A stretch of 64,000 bases of DNA from Amaranthus tricolor. Its lineage: Eukaryota; Streptophyta; Magnoliopsida; Caryophyllales; Amaranthaceae. The notes beneath the pieces were generated by a model. That model was not told the DNA's origin. It searched no databases and saw only the letters and a program-made list of their open reading frames with translations. Position numbers and translations under genes: made by a program. Shown piece by piece: positions 25,100-38,039 of the stretch (the first letter of the stretch is position 1; every line of letters starts with the position of its first letter). Where the stretch lies: NCBI RefSeq assembly GCF_026212465.1, contig NC_080053.1, positions 4,767,787-4,831,786 of the forward strand. The letters run 5' to 3'.

Positions 25100-26731
25100 A
25101 ATGTGTTATAAAATTCCAGCTTTTGCTAATAAGTCATAGGAAACAACATTAGTAGTAGAGGGTGGTTTGTTGTAGTCTTGTTGATATCGAGTACCAAAAT
25201 ATTGCTTGATTTCCTTGCTCTTAAAAGTGTAACGTAAAGCAGGCCATGGGAAAAGCACGGTTGGCGAATATACACCCCAACTTGTAGTGTTTGTCCCTAT
25301 GATTTATTGACTCTCATGGCAAAACACAGTTTAATTGGAAATTGCATTCTTTGGAATTGGAATGGATAGCCTGCTGCATCTGGTGCCCTAAGCGTAATTT
25401 GAGGTAATAAAACAAACTCACCCTAGGAAAACCCAGTAGAAATTTCACATTGAATGAGGTTTGGCATGAATTTCCTACAAATCAGTCTTGTTCCATTACA
25501 TAAGCCACTTGATGGATCAAGGTTTCGCTATAAAATAACAGGACTTCATAGCTTTAACACCAATTCATGTGGGCTCATTCCTCTTGGGCAGAGTGTGTTT
25601 AAAAATTCTGTCAGATATATGTTGCAATGGTCATCAATCACTATGTCAAAGATTTTATAACAATAAGTATCACCGTAAAAGCTTTTAATGAGCTTTGAAT
25701 TAATAGATCAACATCTTTATTCCTTGGTGTCAGTATAGCCCTTTCTGAAAAAAGTTCCGGCTTCATACATGCATTTGATATTTGAGGATAAATTCTTTCA
25801 AGCAAATCATCTAGCGTACCATTGACATCTCCATTCTCTAAGCTAATTCATTAGGAATGTTGATCAACTCACTTTCCATTGTTTGTAATGCACCGTTTCC
25901 AAGTGCAATCAAAAACCTTGAAAAATATGGATCCTCGCGTGCACGAATGTTTTCAGTCAAATGTAAGCGAGTAAACAGAGGCCATAAGGGTGAGCACACT
26001 AAGGAACAACAGGCACAATTTGACGGAAATCGCCACCTAATACAACGATCTTACCACCGAAAGGAACATTCGACAAGCGTAAATCTCATAAAATCATATC
26101 AAGCGCTTCAATGTTCTCTCTACGTGCCATAGAAGCCTCGTCCCAAATGATCAATGAAGCTTCTTGTATTAGAGATGTAAGGCTTGACTATTTTCCTACA
26201 TTGCAAGATAAGCACTGGCCACAATAAGCTGGTATCTTGAACCTAGAATGCACAGTTTGACCAGTAGGCATATTAGACGCCGCAATACCAAAAGTCGCAG
26301 TTGGTAAGACAATTTGCTTAAGCACCCGCACTTTCGCATATAACGCATTGTATAAGAAAGTTTTTCCAGTTCCACCTGGCCCATCAATGAAAAAAAAGTC
26401 CAGGTTGGTTTAGCTTCACATGAGAAATGATACGCTTATACGCTGCTTTTTGTTCAATGGTCAACATTTTCCTTGCTGCAATGCATGACACAGGTATTGG
26501 AGCATCTAAAGTATCCTATAGATCGCGTGTTCTACGTATTAAGACATCTGGATGCCTATGGAGATGCTATAAGCCATAATCTGTAATAGATCTGCCCTTG
26601 TTTTCTAAGAACACTTCAGCAGATTGTATGGTACGCCCCAAAATCTTTTGCGGTTCATTGGGATGCTTCCGCGCGGAGTCCTCAGAAAGATGGTTGAAAT
26701 AACGACTCCATAGCTGTAGTGGATCGACTGC

Positions 26732-27967
26732 TAGGGATGCAAACGGGGCGGGGCGGGGATTGGAATTCCCATCCCCATCCCCATCTGTTAATGTAATACC
26801 CATCCCCGTCCCCATCCCTGCGGCGGGTATAATTTTTTTCCCCGTCCCCTCCCCAATGGGTTTGTACCTAAAACCATCCCCGCCCCACCACCCATCTGGG
26901 TATCCATCCCCGTCTAATACCCATTTTTCCCGCCCCACCACCCGTCAAAATATACACTTCCTCCATGAAAAAACAGCAATCATAATAATACAGCTCTTTT
27001 GGTCTTAAAACAAGATGTCCTGACCTCTCAAAATATTCACCCTCTCCATCTAACCTCTCATCATATACCTCTCCTCTCCATCAAAAATCACATCATCACT
27101 AACTTAAGATACTTCAACATCAAAGAAAACTCAACCGTGAACCAAACATAACAGCAATACATCAAATGCAATCATATTGTGCTCAAACCCAATTCCTATC
27201 CAGTAACTTTCTAATTGACCTAATATCATTTCAAATCATTCAAATCAATTTATCATACCAACAATTAAATTCAAATTAAATAACGTCAATCATCAATAAA
27301 TACACAAAACCGATAAAAATCATCCAAATTTAATACACCCAATCAAACCCTAAACTCAAAAATAAAAAAGAAAGTACCTCCACAGTAAAAGGAAGAAGAA
27401 GGCCAACCCCTACCAGACGAGCTTTATTAGAGAGGTTTCTAGAGCGGTAGGAGAGAGAATTTGTAAGAAGTTTGAAAACAGAGGTTGATGATGAGGATGA
27501 GGATGAGGAAGAGCAGGAGAGATTGGTTAGGGTTTGAGAGAATAATTGACGAGCCATTGATGAAATAATTTGGGGAAAATGAAGATGATTAGGGTTTTAA
27601 TTGATTAGGTGAAAATTGGGAATCGAGAATCGAAAAATGAGGAATTAATGAGGATATGATATGAAGGGATATGGATTATGGAGTACAAATTTGTAGTGCA
27701 GAAAATGGCATAGCACATAAATTCAGGTTACACAAATTTTGAAAAAATTTTTTTTTTAAATAAATTTAGGGTTTCCTAAAATTTGTACATATTTTGAGGC
27801 GGGGCGAGGATGGGGCAAGTATCACCTAAAACCCATCCCCATCCCTGCAGTGGGTATGAATTTTATGCCCGTACCCGCCCCATGACCCATCAAACCAGGA
27901 CGATGGGGCGGGGATGAGGCTGGGATGGGGCGGGTCTCCTATTAGACCCGCCCCGCTTGCATCCTTA
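26732..27967. mobile_element. hAT-like non-autonomous element inside the RepHel pseudogene
   Basis: A 1236-bp insertion with terminal inverted repeats TAGGGATGCAA / TTGCATCCTTA and an 8-bp target duplication with one mismatch (TCGACTGC 26724-26731; TCGACTAC 27968-27975). Joining the flanks restores a continuous helicase reading (FLKVVD into PLQLWSRYF), so the boundaries are firm. Subterminal regions are full of CCCATCCCC / GGGGCGGGG repeats, common in plant hAT elements. There is no transposase. The middle holds what looks like a captured host 5' UTR and first exon (minus, 27376-27630). Confidence 0.85.
27376..27630 (-). pseudogene. Captured first exon of an unidentified host gene
   Basis: Within the hAT-like element, the minus strand shows a leader with the plant-typical AAAACCCTAATC and an ATG at 27557-27555 in good context. 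About 60 codons follow (MARQLFSQTLTNL, a run of nine serines, SYRSRNLSNKARLVGVG) up to a GT donor near 27376. The Ser/Arg/Leu-rich, acid-poor start resembles an organelle-targeting peptide. I do not recognise the parent gene. Capture is inferred from the gene-like layout inside a transposon. Confidence 0.5.
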
Positions 27968-30809
27968 TCGACTACCTTAAGAAAAATAAGTACTGTAGCA
28001 AACAGTCGTCGCAAAGCATGTGGCATTTGCACTTCGGCAGCTTCGTCAAAACACTTTGTTACTAAATCATTAGGCTCAACCAACCCCCATTTTAGCGCGG
28101 CTTCATGAAATGTTGAACAAAGGTGATTATCAACAGTCAGTAAGGCATTAAAAGAGCATGGACCAACAACATGCACCAATAACAATCTTAAGTAGTACCG
28201 TTCACCCTCCGAAGGCGCAACAAATGTAAGCCTACCAATAATCCTGCTACGCTTCCTTTTAGTCTAAGTCTTACTTTGTGAATTCTAAACATGATGTTCA
28301 CTAAACTCAGGAAAACAGTACTTTGGCTCCAATGGATGTGATGCATTGTATGCAAAAAACTCAGTTAAAGATGCTTTTGCCCTCAATTCACTATGTACAA
28401 CATGCTCAAGCTTTTCATTATCTCTAAAGCAAACACTTTGCTTGTTCGGTAGATACACCTGTAAAGGCATAATAGCGGGTTGCATATCATATAGATCAAA
28501 AGCAAGAATTCTCCAAACAGCCTCCGAAGGAGAAACCAGCAACCAGACTGAAAGCATTCAATCTCATCAACAGCATGAACTTCACTATTAGGAACAACAT
28601 TGACTGTTACCTTATCATGTCCTTTGTAAACATACTTATAAGGGTATTTAACAATCTTGATGGTTGAACATATCTCCACATTCATATGGCAGCCAGAAGA
28701 CGCAAGGAGATATGGATTATACAGAATTACCCACCAATTATGTAAATCAGTGCCTCGAATGCAAACCGGCTCACCGATATCACGCCTCCTGTACAGCGGA
28801 TAACCATCTTCTGACTGCTTTGTGAATGAGGTAAATTCCCTAGGATATCGGTTTCTACATACGCGTTTACCACTGTACTTCACCATACAAGGATTCTCTG
28901 GGTTAAACGAACCACAAGGGCCATGCATCATATGACGCAGAACAAGGCCACGAAGATATGGCTCGGACGGTGGTGGAATCTCTGCACAAACAAACTTATC
29001 AAATTGTTCTGGTTGCCTAATCTTTGACCCATGCTATAAAATAATTAAGAAATTAGCATGCGGTAAACCGCGTTTCTAGAATTCAATCGTGTGTATCATA
29101 GCCGCAAGCGCACCAAAGAACTTTCGCTCTCGGATTATTTTTTTCAATGCAAACAATTTAGCCCGGAAGATTCTTGACACTAAATCTAGCCTAGCTATCT
29201 TGGGCAAGTTCGCCATCTACTAGTTCTTGTTGTATCTCAACCCAATTAGTGTTGCACGTCATGGTTAGAAAAATATTGGGCTTCCCATATCGTTCAACAA
29301 GCGCCATTGCATTCAAGTAACAGTTTTTCATCTCTTGGACCACCAATGAACGAAGGTGGTAGAATAATGCGGCGAACTACATTCGCTACACTACACTCAC
29401 CACTAATCATCGTGTCCATAATCCCTTGATATAACTCTGCTCGAAGTTGAGACTGGTTGTGCCACACAAAATCTAAACGGGTGTTTTCTATCTTTACGTA
29501 CGTATCCACAACAAATTGTTGGAATAGATGGCCAGCTCTTAAAAGGTAATTAGTAACGTGTATCTAAAGCCAGTACGCATAGTATTCTCGACTAGAGACT
29601 CTGTGCTTCGATCCTTAAATCCATCCTCAACAACTATAGTATTAGGAAAAAACGCTTAATAACATCATATAGTACGAATGTTTATATTTATTGCTCTATT
29701 TTAAAACAATAGCCTAGAGACACTTACCACTTGCTTCATCTAACAATAATTGCTCCGCACTTTAAGCTATATATGGAATATGGTTAGATCATTTAGACGA
29801 GCGCTTCGATGACCATTGTGAATTTCTTTAAGCCCTGATGCCATCCACAATCCCCAAACGGAAATAACAATGGATACTACAATGGATATCATAGCATCCA
29901 TAGTAATGATATATACAGTGCGACACAAATGATTGACCCCACACAACGATATAAGGACTCCTTGTCTCATTTGATTTGAGATCATCTATCCAGATTGCAG
30001 CCACTTCATCTGATATTGATGAATTGTACACGCGTTGATCTAACGTTGGATTCTTAATGAGCAAAACTTTGGTATTCTCCATAAGCAAACCTACAATAGA
30101 AGGATTTATTTCAGGGAAGATGCCACATCGGTTCTCTTTTTCATGTTGAAGATCAAAAAAATAAAGCTGTAGAAACTTGGGTTTAACAAGTCCATCAAGC
30201 AATAAGCTTGGAACATAGTGATAAAGTTGGCCATGTAGCTTAAAGACATAAATGCCTTTGTGGGTATGAGCATCAATTGAACCTCCAAGTGAAATGAATG
30301 CAAACATATTGTTGATTAGACGACAATACTTCCTAAAATGCATTCAAATCTCAGTTCCGTATGTGAAAAGGGCATTAAGCAGCAAAGAATACTCATTCAT
30401 AGCAATTTTAATTTTGCCTTCACCACAACAAATGGACTTAGGTTCATACGCAAAGTGCTTAGCACTGCAATATGTACAAAATGTAGTATTAGTAAACTTA
30501 ATGGAAGAAGGCGGACAACCATTAGCTACAATTCATTAACCGATATTTCTCAATTTTTTCTCTTCCTCAACTTTCACAATGTACATAAATTTAAAGAAAT
30601 GATGTGCTTATAGATGTGGCTACCACATATTCTAACATAACACCATGTAAATCAAGATTAAATGGAAAAGCGAAACTTAAACATGAATAACAACTCATCG
30701 AAAGGATTTCCAACTATAAGTTGGTCTTTGTTAGAAAACCTCCTTATCAACGAAGAAACACAAGTGCTAATTAAAAATGAATACTCGTTAACACTGTTTA
30801 AGAAGGAAT

Positions 30810-31346
30810 TCAAAGTCGAGTGAAAGAAACACCTTTTCGCTTGCGTTTCTTCAAGAGTGTTGTAGAAGTAGAAGGCTGTGAAGAAATGCAGTAAGCCCCA
30901 ACAGTGTCATCTGTAGGCCCAATAAGTGAAGAACTGCAGCCTTCCGCCAATTCTTTAGGTGCAAGAGAAGAAGTGTGCACTATGTGGTTACTCTTGTATT
31001 CACGTTTGCTTGAAGAAGCTTTTGGTGTTTGTTGTTTTTTTAGCGGTGATAATCGCATTCTGCAATATGGATTCATCATCACATAGTCTTTTATGAATCT
31101 ATCTTCAGCTCTCAGCAAAACACTGACTTCAACAGCTAACGCACAATCACTGTACTTTAATTCCAATCGTAGATCAACATAATCAGGAATTGAAATGCAG
31201 ACGTGCATGACTGTAAAGAACCACGCAACTATGCAAATAAAACAATGTATCAAATAACCAAGAGCACACAGAATAAAAAGCATCCACAATACGCAGAAGT
31301 ATTTGCTCGGTACTATAGCAATGCAATCACAAGCGTTAGGTAACAC
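30810..31346 (-). CDS. Possible N-terminal part of the Helitron RepHel ORF
   Basis: A 178-residue open frame just upstream of the recognisable Rep N-region. Its C-terminal half is hydrophilic, with Lys/Arg-rich tracts (LKKRKRKGVSF) that could act as a nuclear localisation signal, and it lies on the same strand about 270 bp before the zinc region. The N-terminal half is hydrophobic and may not be coding. No domain is recognised; the assignment rests on position only. Confidence 0.35.
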   Translation of the reverse strand: MLPNACDCIAIVPSKYFCVLWMLFILCALGYLIHCFICIVAWFFTVMHVCISIPDYVDLRLELKYSDCALAVEVSVLLRAEDRFIKDYVMMNPYCRMRLSPLKKQQTPKASSSKREYKSNHIVHTSSLAPKELAEGCSSSLIGPTDDTVGAYCISSQPSTSTTLLKKRKRKGVSFTRL

Positions 31347-31970
31347 ATTCTCCCAATGCTACACATATGCCCAATCAAAAGCCACTCATACTCAAAATTA
31401 ACCATAACAACAGTTGGAAGCAACAAATCAAACATATTCTACGAATTCATAAAATACCAGCAACTATATAATGCAAGTAGCAATCACAGACAATATACTG
31501 AGCATATCCTAGCTCTACACAATTAATATGTGCCTCTTAAAGACTTACCCAAATGCTTTCCCCAGATTGTAAGTGAGCACTTTGTTAGCATCAAACTTAC
31601 CCTTAAATTGTGAACTGGAAAATACAAATAGTAGATTACATAAAACTGGTTAATCCAAGGCCAGTGATAGCTGCAAACCATGAATACAAATTATAAGGTT
31701 AGCACTTTAAAAGTGTACAGATACCACCCAACAAGCTTAACAAACTAAGATATCACAATAAAACTAAACGACAAAAAGATACAACTGTCGGACATCATAC
31801 TACTCACCATGGAATGCTCTACAACAAACTGCCAACAACTAAACAACGGAATTTATTGAAGCTGTACAACATTTAAGCCAATGCATAAGCAAGCCACGCA
31901 TTGTAATCCCAAAAAAATCAAATTTTATTAAGCCTATAGAAATAAGCATAACAGTACCAGCTATAATAGG

Positions 31971-32531
31971 TCAACAATAATTACAAAAGAGTGTTGTCCT
32001 TATACATTTAACAACACACAGCCTCATACAAAAAGTAATTCCTACAAGATAACAAAATGAGGGCCTGAAGATATCAATCGAGCGCATACAAACTAAAGAC
32101 AAATGGACTACACACTCATCCCTTGATTCAGCTGAAATGCCTATAATATCCCCTTTGTGTAACCGCATACTTGTGGACCCAAAACTCCTAGTTTCTCTAC
32201 ACCTCCCTTGAGTCCGTGAGTAAAAGAGTGAGCATGTTTCACATAAGTCAATCGTGCCCTTGTTAATATGTGCAACACAGAAGCCAAAATCCGCAACCAT
32301 CGCATGGAAACAATGCACATCGGCCGATTCATCCGAGATAATTAGGTTCATAGATTCTCTACCAACTTTAAAATATGTAATTCCTCCTTCTTCCGCTACA
32401 ATAATAACGCAGGTAACAACTGCATTACCATTAAGTGTCCCATAAAGTGAATCAAGTAAACCCAAAAGCCTACGAACATGATTTAGGAGTCTTTTGTAAG
32501 AAGTTGAAATTATTTTCTCACAGTCAGCCAT
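31971..32531 (-). CDS. Unrecognised 186-residue ORF at the upstream side of the Helitron
   Basis: An uninterrupted ATG-initiated frame (start MADCEKIISTSYKRLL) with Cys-rich segments in its second half. I do not recognise a family. It lies between the tandem repeats (32781-33400) and the RepHel region, on the same strand, so it may be an N-terminal exon or accessory gene of this Helitron, or chance. Codon bias could not be judged. Confidence 0.3.
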   Translation of the reverse strand: MADCEKIISTSYKRLLNHVRRLLGLLDSLYGTLNGNAVVTCVIIVAEEGGITYFKVGRESMNLIISDESADVHCFHAMVADFGFCVAHINKGTIDLCETCSLFYSRTQGRCRETRSFGSTSMRLHKGDIIGISAESRDECVVHLSLVCMRSIDIFRPSFCYLVGITFCMRLCVVKCIRTTLFCNYC

Positions 32532-32780
32532 GACCTGTCACTCAAAAGCATAAGTTCCCCTTTAAATTATATTCTAACTCACCCAAAAAAACCTTTAGTG
32601 CTTAAATAATAGCATGTAACTCACAATTAAAAACAAAGCCTTAATTATTGAAATAATAACATAGGCCTCATAGTCAATGGTAACAAAGTAACCTTTTTTA
32701 AACACTATAAACAAAGACAAACACAAAATAACAACAAAAAAGAACTCCGCTTTTCGCTACACATCAAGTCGTTTGTACAT

Positions 32781-33400
32781 CTCTAATCAACGAATGATCA
32801 TTTACATGATTAGGAAACAATAACAACAAGAATGAAAAGCACAATAGATGCAGACCCAAAAGATCAGTGATACAATCAGAAACAGAAAATAACAAATAGA
32901 ACAAACAGATACCACTCAGTGCAAAAAAACATGTTTACTCTGATTTAGTTACCATGACACTGTTACATACACATTAAGAACTTCTTACATTTCTGATCAA
33001 AGCATGATCGTTCACATGATCTAAAAATAACAACAACAATGCAAATTACAATAAATGCAACCAACAAAGATCAGTCACACAAGCCAAAAATAACAAAAAG
33101 AACCCAAAAGTACATTGTTATTAAGATTTAGCTACCATAACACAGCCAACTAAGCCTAACAAAACCAGAACTAGACAAAATCAATTCCCAAAAATCGCAT
33201 GCAATATTTGTAAGCAAAAGGATCAAAGCATGATCATTGACATAATCAGGGAATAAGACAACACCAATAAAAAGTACATTCAATACAAACCCAAAAGATC
33301 AGTAACACAAACAAAAAATAGCAAAAAGAACAAAGAAGACATGATTGCCAAAAGTTAATTACTATAACACTATCAACTCAACCAAACAAAACCAAAATAT
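32781..33400. repeat. Three tandem repeats of about 200-230 bp upstream of the RepHel gene
   Basis: Units start near 32785, 32995 and 33226, each with a form of AATGATCATTTACATGAT / GCATGATCGTTCACATGAT, then AAAAGATCAGTRAYACAA, then AACAAAAAGAAC, and ending in TTAG(C/T)TACCATRACAC or TTAATTACTATAACAC. They are diverged but collinear. The repeated core also occurs twice upstream of the RPA gene. Confidence 0.75.
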
Positions 33401-34102
33401 AACCACATTTTCACTTTAAAAAAACACATGCAATAAATACAAACAAAATCACAATTGAAACATGATCAAACAAAAGCACAATGCAAAACATGATCAAGTT
33501 TTAGAGCATACCAGTGAACTGAAGATTACAATTAAACATCTAATCCAAAACAAATGAAAACCAGTGTCTTGTATCCATTATAAATACATATATCTCATTG
33601 CATAAACCTTGTGTATTGCTAAAGCAAGCAACCAAGAAAACGTCAGCTATGGTTGCCTTTGAGAAGGGAATGAGTGATTTTATTTAATATAACTAACAAC
33701 AATTATAATCTTAAAATTCAGATTTTGGCTATAATTGATGATATATAAGCAACCTACATGCATAAACTACATGCAAAAACACATGCAATCCACGACATGC
33801 GTAACCCCATATGCATATGACAAAGCCAAACAACTATCCTACATGCAGAATCACAATAAAAAACCCAACATATATACAATCAACCACATGTGTGCAACAT
33901 CAAAAATGAAGTGGAAGATGACTAAGCAAAAATACTATTCATTTTCAAAATGTGAATAGTGTAGAAGCCTTAGACTCTTTTTATTTATAATGAATTATGG
34001 TTTTATGTCAACATACGGTGCGATATAGTCAAAAAAAAAAAAAAAGAAATTCCCTTGTGAAATCATCTCTCACGTTTCTAATTATTCTCTTTATTAACAC
34101 TC
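33401..34102. other. Promoter-proximal DNA of the GNAT gene
   Basis: AT-rich with no ORF of interest. A short A-run lies at about 34031-34044. The Helitron edge is expected somewhere between here and the repeats but was not found. Confidence 0.4.
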
Positions 34103-34109
34103 TATATAA
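34103..34109 (+). promoter_or_regulatory. TATA box of the GNAT gene
   Basis: TATATAA in the context CTCTATATAACC lies 73 bp before the ATG, giving a predicted 5' UTR of roughly 45-50 bp rich in C and A, typical for a plant gene. Confidence 0.65.
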
Positions 34110-34886
<777 letters not shown>

Positions 34887-37034
34887 TCTCAAAAAGTTGA
34901 TTACTTTTCTTTTGTAATTGCAAGTTTCAATTGGGATTTTCTTGATGTTTAATCCTAACTTATTCAAGTTGGAATAGTTGTAGTTATGTGAGATTGAATG
35001 GTTTTTAGTTATGATCTGAAGTTGTACTGATGTATTGATGAGGGTTGATCTCTTTTGCATTCAATCTCTTATGGGAAGCATACACTTGTTGCCAAATTAC
35101 TTGATGTCTAAATGGTTGTTTGATGTTTCTCATGACTGCTTTCATGGTTTAATTTATTTTCTTATTCAACATACTCACTTTAGTCTGACTGGATTTCGTT
35201 ATAGTCTTGTACTCTTGTGTTCTTCCAAGTCTATACTTAGGATTGAGATTAAATATTTAAAACAAGACTAATAGATTATAAAATTAAGAGGATATAATTG
35301 TTATGATGGATAAAAAATGATTGTAAAGTGAATTAGAATTTAATTGTTGTAGAGAAGAAATGGAGAAGGATAGATGGAAGAACTAGTCTCAAGTTGGGTA
35401 AATATTTACGGTGGTGGGATGGAAGAGTTTAGTTATTTTTCTTAATATATCCTTTCAAATCATAGTGCAAAAACAAAGTCGGACGCATTGTAAATGTTTT
35501 AAACTATTGGATCGATGATATCTGTGCTGTCAAGGTGTAAAGACCGTGTTTTAGGATGATTCAGGGATATCTTATAATTTCCGCCTGTGTTTGGTGGTAT
35601 GACGATGGACAATCACATAAATTGTTGCTAACACAACCGTGACCTTTGTCGCATTGATGCACTATGTTTCAATTCATCTCTCCTTACCTCATTTCAAAGG
35701 CTTACTTGTTTTACCCTTAAATATTTATCCACTATACAAGCATGCCTTAAGTGTAATTGCGGTGATGTGATGATATACATAGCATTTGGTGGAGAGTGCT
35801 GTGTAGAGAATCTATGCATGCTCGAGGAGAAGTTGGTCCTTAGATATGTTAGCTAGTACATTAAAGTAGGTATATTTCTATTATGAGTTTTTTGAAAGAT
35901 TGGAAGTTTGAGTGTTGCAAAAACAAAGAACTACATTTTATCGTGGTTGATGTAATTAGTTAAAATGCTTTTCTATGGTTTCTTCAATCGAGTGGGAAAA
36001 CTTTGTGGAATAATTTTCCCTTAGCTAATAAACCATTCTAGAATTTGTTGTGAAGAGCCATCAAGTAGGTGAACTCTTTCTCCTCCTTTGTCATCATTTG
36101 ATGTCTGATGAGGCGGAAGGCATGCTCTGTTGGGCTCTGCTTCTTGAAAAGTTGAGCGATTAATAGGCTTGGGGCAGTGAAGCCTTGACTCTTTATGTAA
36201 GGGGGGTTTCTAACGAATACAAACAACCAACCTCAGGGGTTTTTTCGGATTGGATAATATCAGGGATAAGTAGTGAACAAAAAATTGTTGAAATGCATTA
36301 TTGGCTCATTTATCTTTATGATTTTAGCTGGTTAGTGATGTTATGAACAAAAATTGCTTCAATAATGACTGATTTTAAGATGTGCAACTATGTTGAAACA
36401 AGATTTAGCTGGTTTCTTTGGAAGTATTAACAGTAGTAAGTCATGGATGAGGGGCACTGTTATTTTATATCCAAATGTGAGACTTGATTGAGTTAAAGAA
36501 AATTTGGATTTATGGTCTAAAATGAAGTATTCAGAGATCAGTGTCGTGGTGTTCTTGTTCCTTTATGATTATGACATTCTGTACAAACCATTAAATAATG
36601 TTGAATGACATTCTGTACTGGATACGAAATAAGTCAATGGCACGTGATTTGCTAATCTCCACATGAATCGGAATTGAAAAAAGCGAATTGTGGTTAGTTT
36701 TGGGCTATTCTTGGGCAAATTTGAGTGAATTACAAATTCAAAAAGCGAATGAACTAGCAAATTATGTTACACTGTGTGAAGTATATGGATGAGTGAAATG
36801 TTTATACTTGCAAGTTGCAATTTGAAAGAACTGCAGCTCTTCAGTTAGCTGTAGCGTCAATGTTAGATTTCTTTTTGTTTGTTTACTTCCTCTTGGGTAG
36901 AAAAAGAGGGGAACTATCTGGGTTTTGAATTTTGTGTTGTTTGGGTTTTGAAGGGTTGGCTGCAAGCCTGCTTGGCAGGTAATTTTAAGTTGAAGATCAA
37001 GCAAGGTTAAAATGAACATTAGTATTATATGTTA
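34887..37034. other. Intergenic DNA downstream of the GNAT gene
   Basis: The 3' UTR probably covers the first 150-200 bp. I see no gene in the rest; the short ORFs lack motifs or composition of real proteins. Confidence 0.5.
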
Positions 37035-37109
37035 CTCTCTCTGGGTTAGCACCATTTGATTAAAAAAACTCACATTTTTAGCGATACTATTTCATAGGGA
37101 CAGATGGAG
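37035..37109. mobile_element. Short Stowaway-like MITE remnant
   Basis: Ends CTCTCTCTG and CAGATGGAG are imperfect inverted repeats of the Stowaway type (CTCCCTCTG), flanked by TA on both sides. At 75 bp it would be an internally deleted copy. Confidence 0.35.
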
Positions 37110-37431
37110 TATATTAACGCTATCTTCAACCAGATGGCTTGCTTTTGCTTTGTGATTAGTATTCTCAAGATAGTGGTGGAGACATATCTATAAAAGGAGC
37201 CTTGGATGAGAGTTGAAGAATGCTCATTCGAGCAAATGCCCTTGCTTGAAATCCTTCCCGTTGTGTCGAAGATTCAGACCCGAGCAAAAGCCACTCAAAC
37301 TCTCTGCCTCAGCTAGTGTCTTGGTCTACAACAGAAAACTAGTCCAAACAAGCGCAGCTAGCTTGGATGTTCTGTACCCAAAGCAAAAAACAAATCACTC
37401 TTTCCCAATTCCCATGGTTCACTTCCATCTT

Positions 37432-37563
37432 CTATGCATTGAATACTTCCCATATAACTACTCCAATCAAACCATTTAGTTGGCTAATGGCATCAAACTA
37501 TGCATTGAATACTTCCCATATAACTACTCCAATCAAACCATATAGTTGGCTAATGGCGTCAAA
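37432..37563. repeat. 66-bp direct tandem duplication
   Basis: Two head-to-tail copies of a 66-bp unit starting CTATGCATTGAATACTTCCC, differing at about two positions. A multiple of three, but no convincing gene surrounds it. Confidence 0.9.
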
Positions 37564-38039
37564 TGTCAGCAAGTAGAATTTGCCACTCAGCTTTTATTTG
37601 AGAATCTGCAGTAAAGAAAACTAGGCCAGAATAGTTAATCAAGTTGGGCAAAAGGTTTATGAAGGATTCTGTACTAGTTCATAGCTAATCTTCTTATCAA
37701 GCATTAGCCTTAGTAGTTAGTAGACAGAATATATTAGGGTTACTTTTTTAGCGGTGATGTCATGATTTTCTTATTGGAAGGTGACTTTGAGATAACTCCG
37801 ATGAACACCTACAAGTTACAACAACTGCTCTCCCCAATTCCTTCAGCTTGTACCACTCAAACAGTATCGCTAACACACCACTACAATATAGAAAGATAAG
37901 TGACACTAGCGTTATGCTCTGCTTCATCCTTCTCTGTCTACTTCCTCACCAATTTCATTGATTTCTCGTATCTTTATCTTCTTCGTACATCACTCTTCTC
38001 TAGCAAGGAGCCTAAAAAACTAATGATTCACATCTTTAG

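Larger units (their letters stand above)
25100..30545 (-). pseudogene. Helitron Rep/PIF1-type helicase (RepHel), broken
   Basis: Minus-strand fragments follow the plant RepHel order. They are an N-terminal zinc region (CTYCSAKHFAYEP, near 30470), the Rep N-domain (HFRKYCRLINNMFAF; DEVAAIWIDDL), RAELYQGIMD and SFIGGPRDEKL (29300-29500), a Rep HUH site near 29052-29069, GPCGSFNPENPCM then YPYKYVYKGHD with both Rep tyrosines (28620-28925), and linker FNALLTVDNHLCSTFHEAAL. The PIF1 helicase follows with Walker A GPGGTGKTF (about 26375), DEASMA (about 26140), GGDFRQ (about 26030) and the C-terminal motif NKSQGQT (about 25300). It would nick and unwind DNA in rolling-circle transposition. Several frameshifts and stops, an Asn in place of the second HUH His, and a hAT-like insertion in the coding region show it is dead. 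Confidence 0.88.

Noticed and set aside
37860..37900. CACTACAATATAG as a CACTA transposon end
   Set aside because: No matching inverted end or 3-bp duplication was found; probably chance.
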